From: Alistipes sp.
GTDB lineage: Bacteria; Bacteroidota; Bacteroidia; Bacteroidales; Rikenellaceae
Direction: 5' to 3'
Length of the DNA: 8,170 nt
Assembly: GCA_017628595.1 (NCBI GenBank)
Contig: JAGBYV010000140.1
Location: 1 to 8,170, forward strand
The translations under genes and the position numbers were made by a program. This document shows, piece by piece, positions 7,487 to 8,170 of the stretch; the first letter of the stretch is position 1; every line of letters begins with the position of its first letter. The notes beneath the pieces are model-generated. The model saw only the letters and a program-made list of their open reading frames with translations. It did not search any database and was not told the DNA's origin.

Positions 7487-8170
7487 ATGAAAGTAGGACA
7501 AATACAAACGCTCAAAGTAGCACGCATATCGGATTTCGGTCTTTACCTTTCGGACGAAGAGGGACAGGAGGTTCTGCTCCCCAACCGTTTCGTATCGCTT
7601 ACAAACGCCATCGGCGACGAGATAGAGGTATTCGTATATCACGACTCGGAGGATCGTCTGGTGGCCACCACCGACCGTCCGCTCATCACCGAGGGTCGTG
7701 TGGCGTCGCTCAAGGTTGTTGACAAGAATATTCACGGAGCCTTTCTGGATTGGGGCATTTCGGGCAAGGATCTGTTCCTGCCCAACCGCAATCAGCAGGG
7801 TGGCGTATTGGCTGGTCGCAGCTATGTGGTGTGGCTCTATGTCGATAACATCACAGGCCGCTGCGTAGCCACGATGAAGCTCAAGCCCTATATCGACAAC
7901 GACGTCATCACCGTAAAGCCTCGCCAGAAGGTCGATATCGTGATAGCATCGGAGAGCCCCATCGGCTACCGTGCCATCATCAACTCGCGCCACTGGGGTA
8001 TGATCTACAAGAATCAAATCTTCCGCCCCGTACGCGTAGGCGACAGCCTTGAGGGTTGGGTACGCCGCATTACGGACGACAACCGCATCGACCTCACGCT
8101 CCAGCAGCAGGGTTACGATGGTGTTAGCTCGTCGGCCGAGACTCTGCTCTCGCTCATCAAGGAGCATGGC
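7487..8170 (+). CDS. cvfB: CvfB/YitL-family S1-like RNA-binding protein, 3' partial
   Basis: An open frame of 228 codons runs from the ATG at 7487 to the right edge with no stop. The product starts MKVGQIQTLKVARISDFGLY and contains GDEIEVFVYHDSEDRLVAT (about 43-61), the hallmark of CvfB/YitL proteins. Three beta-rich S1-like modules can be seen at about 1-65, 67-133 and 140-208. The second includes GAFLDWGISGKDLFLP (84-99). The third includes VGDSLEGWVRRITDDNRIDL (184-203). Family members are about 280 residues and end in a winged-helix domain, so roughly the last 50 residues are missing here. Known members bind RNA and affect virulence or gene expression in Gram-positive cocci; the role in Bacteroidales is not established. 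It has its own TAnnTTTG promoter in the 30-base gap after addA, and an A-rich leader without a Shine-Dalgarno site. Confidence 0.88.
   Translation, partial: MKVGQIQTLKVARISDFGLYLSDEEGQEVLLPNRFVSLTNAIGDEIEVFVYHDSEDRLVATTDRPLITEGRVASLKVVDKNIHGAFLDWGISGKDLFLPNRNQQGGVLAGRSYVVWLYVDNITGRCVATMKLKPYIDNDVITVKPRQKVDIVIASESPIGYRAIINSRHWGMIYKNQIFRPVRVGDSLEGWVRRITDDNRIDLTLQQQGYDGVSSSAETLLSLIKEHG

Noticed and set aside
7412..8167. 251-codon minus-strand open frame
   Set aside because: It is antisense to the CvfB-like gene and its translation shows no recognisable family motif. It also runs into the end of addA.

Overview
The window looks like an ordinary chromosomal stretch of a Bacteroidales bacterium. 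Two lines of evidence support this. The spacer before the last gene has an exact Bacteroidetes-type -7 element (TAnnTTTG), and the gene starts mostly lack Shine-Dalgarno sequences. The fairly high GC and codon choice would fit an Alistipes/Rikenellaceae-like genome, but that is a guess. All five genes are on the + strand and packed tightly, and no gap is longer than about 85 bases. I saw no tRNA, rRNA, CRISPR array, insertion sequence or convincing terminator.

Region 1 (2-1401) holds two consecutive M23 (LytM/lysostaphin-type) zinc peptidase genes. The first is cut by the left edge and the second is complete, with one base of overlap (TAATG). They share the catalytic domain and a short C-terminal tail, so they look like an old tandem duplication. 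The second has an N-terminal membrane anchor and a coiled coil. Both should act on cell-wall peptidoglycan or as regulators of wall hydrolysis on the periplasmic side.

Region 2 (1402-1484) is an 83-base spacer with a weak candidate promoter for the next operon.

Region 3 (1485-7456) is a two-gene operon for an AddAB-type helicase-nuclease: AddB-like (950 aa) then AddA-like (1043 aa), with overlapping reading frames. AddA carries a full set of UvrD-type motor motifs and a PD-(D/E)XK nuclease. AddB has no P-loop, but has its own nuclease and the four cysteines expected for an iron-sulfur cluster. Together they should process double-strand DNA ends for RecA-dependent repair.

Region 4 (7457-8170) begins with a 30-base spacer containing the promoter element. 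It is followed by a CvfB/YitL-family S1-like RNA-binding protein gene that runs off the right edge after 228 codons. A long antisense open frame over this gene is a shadow.

I did not find a novel system. The most useful points are the compact P-loop-less AddB with two nucleases in the complex, the divergent tandem M23 pair, and the promoter embedded at the addA/cvfB junction.
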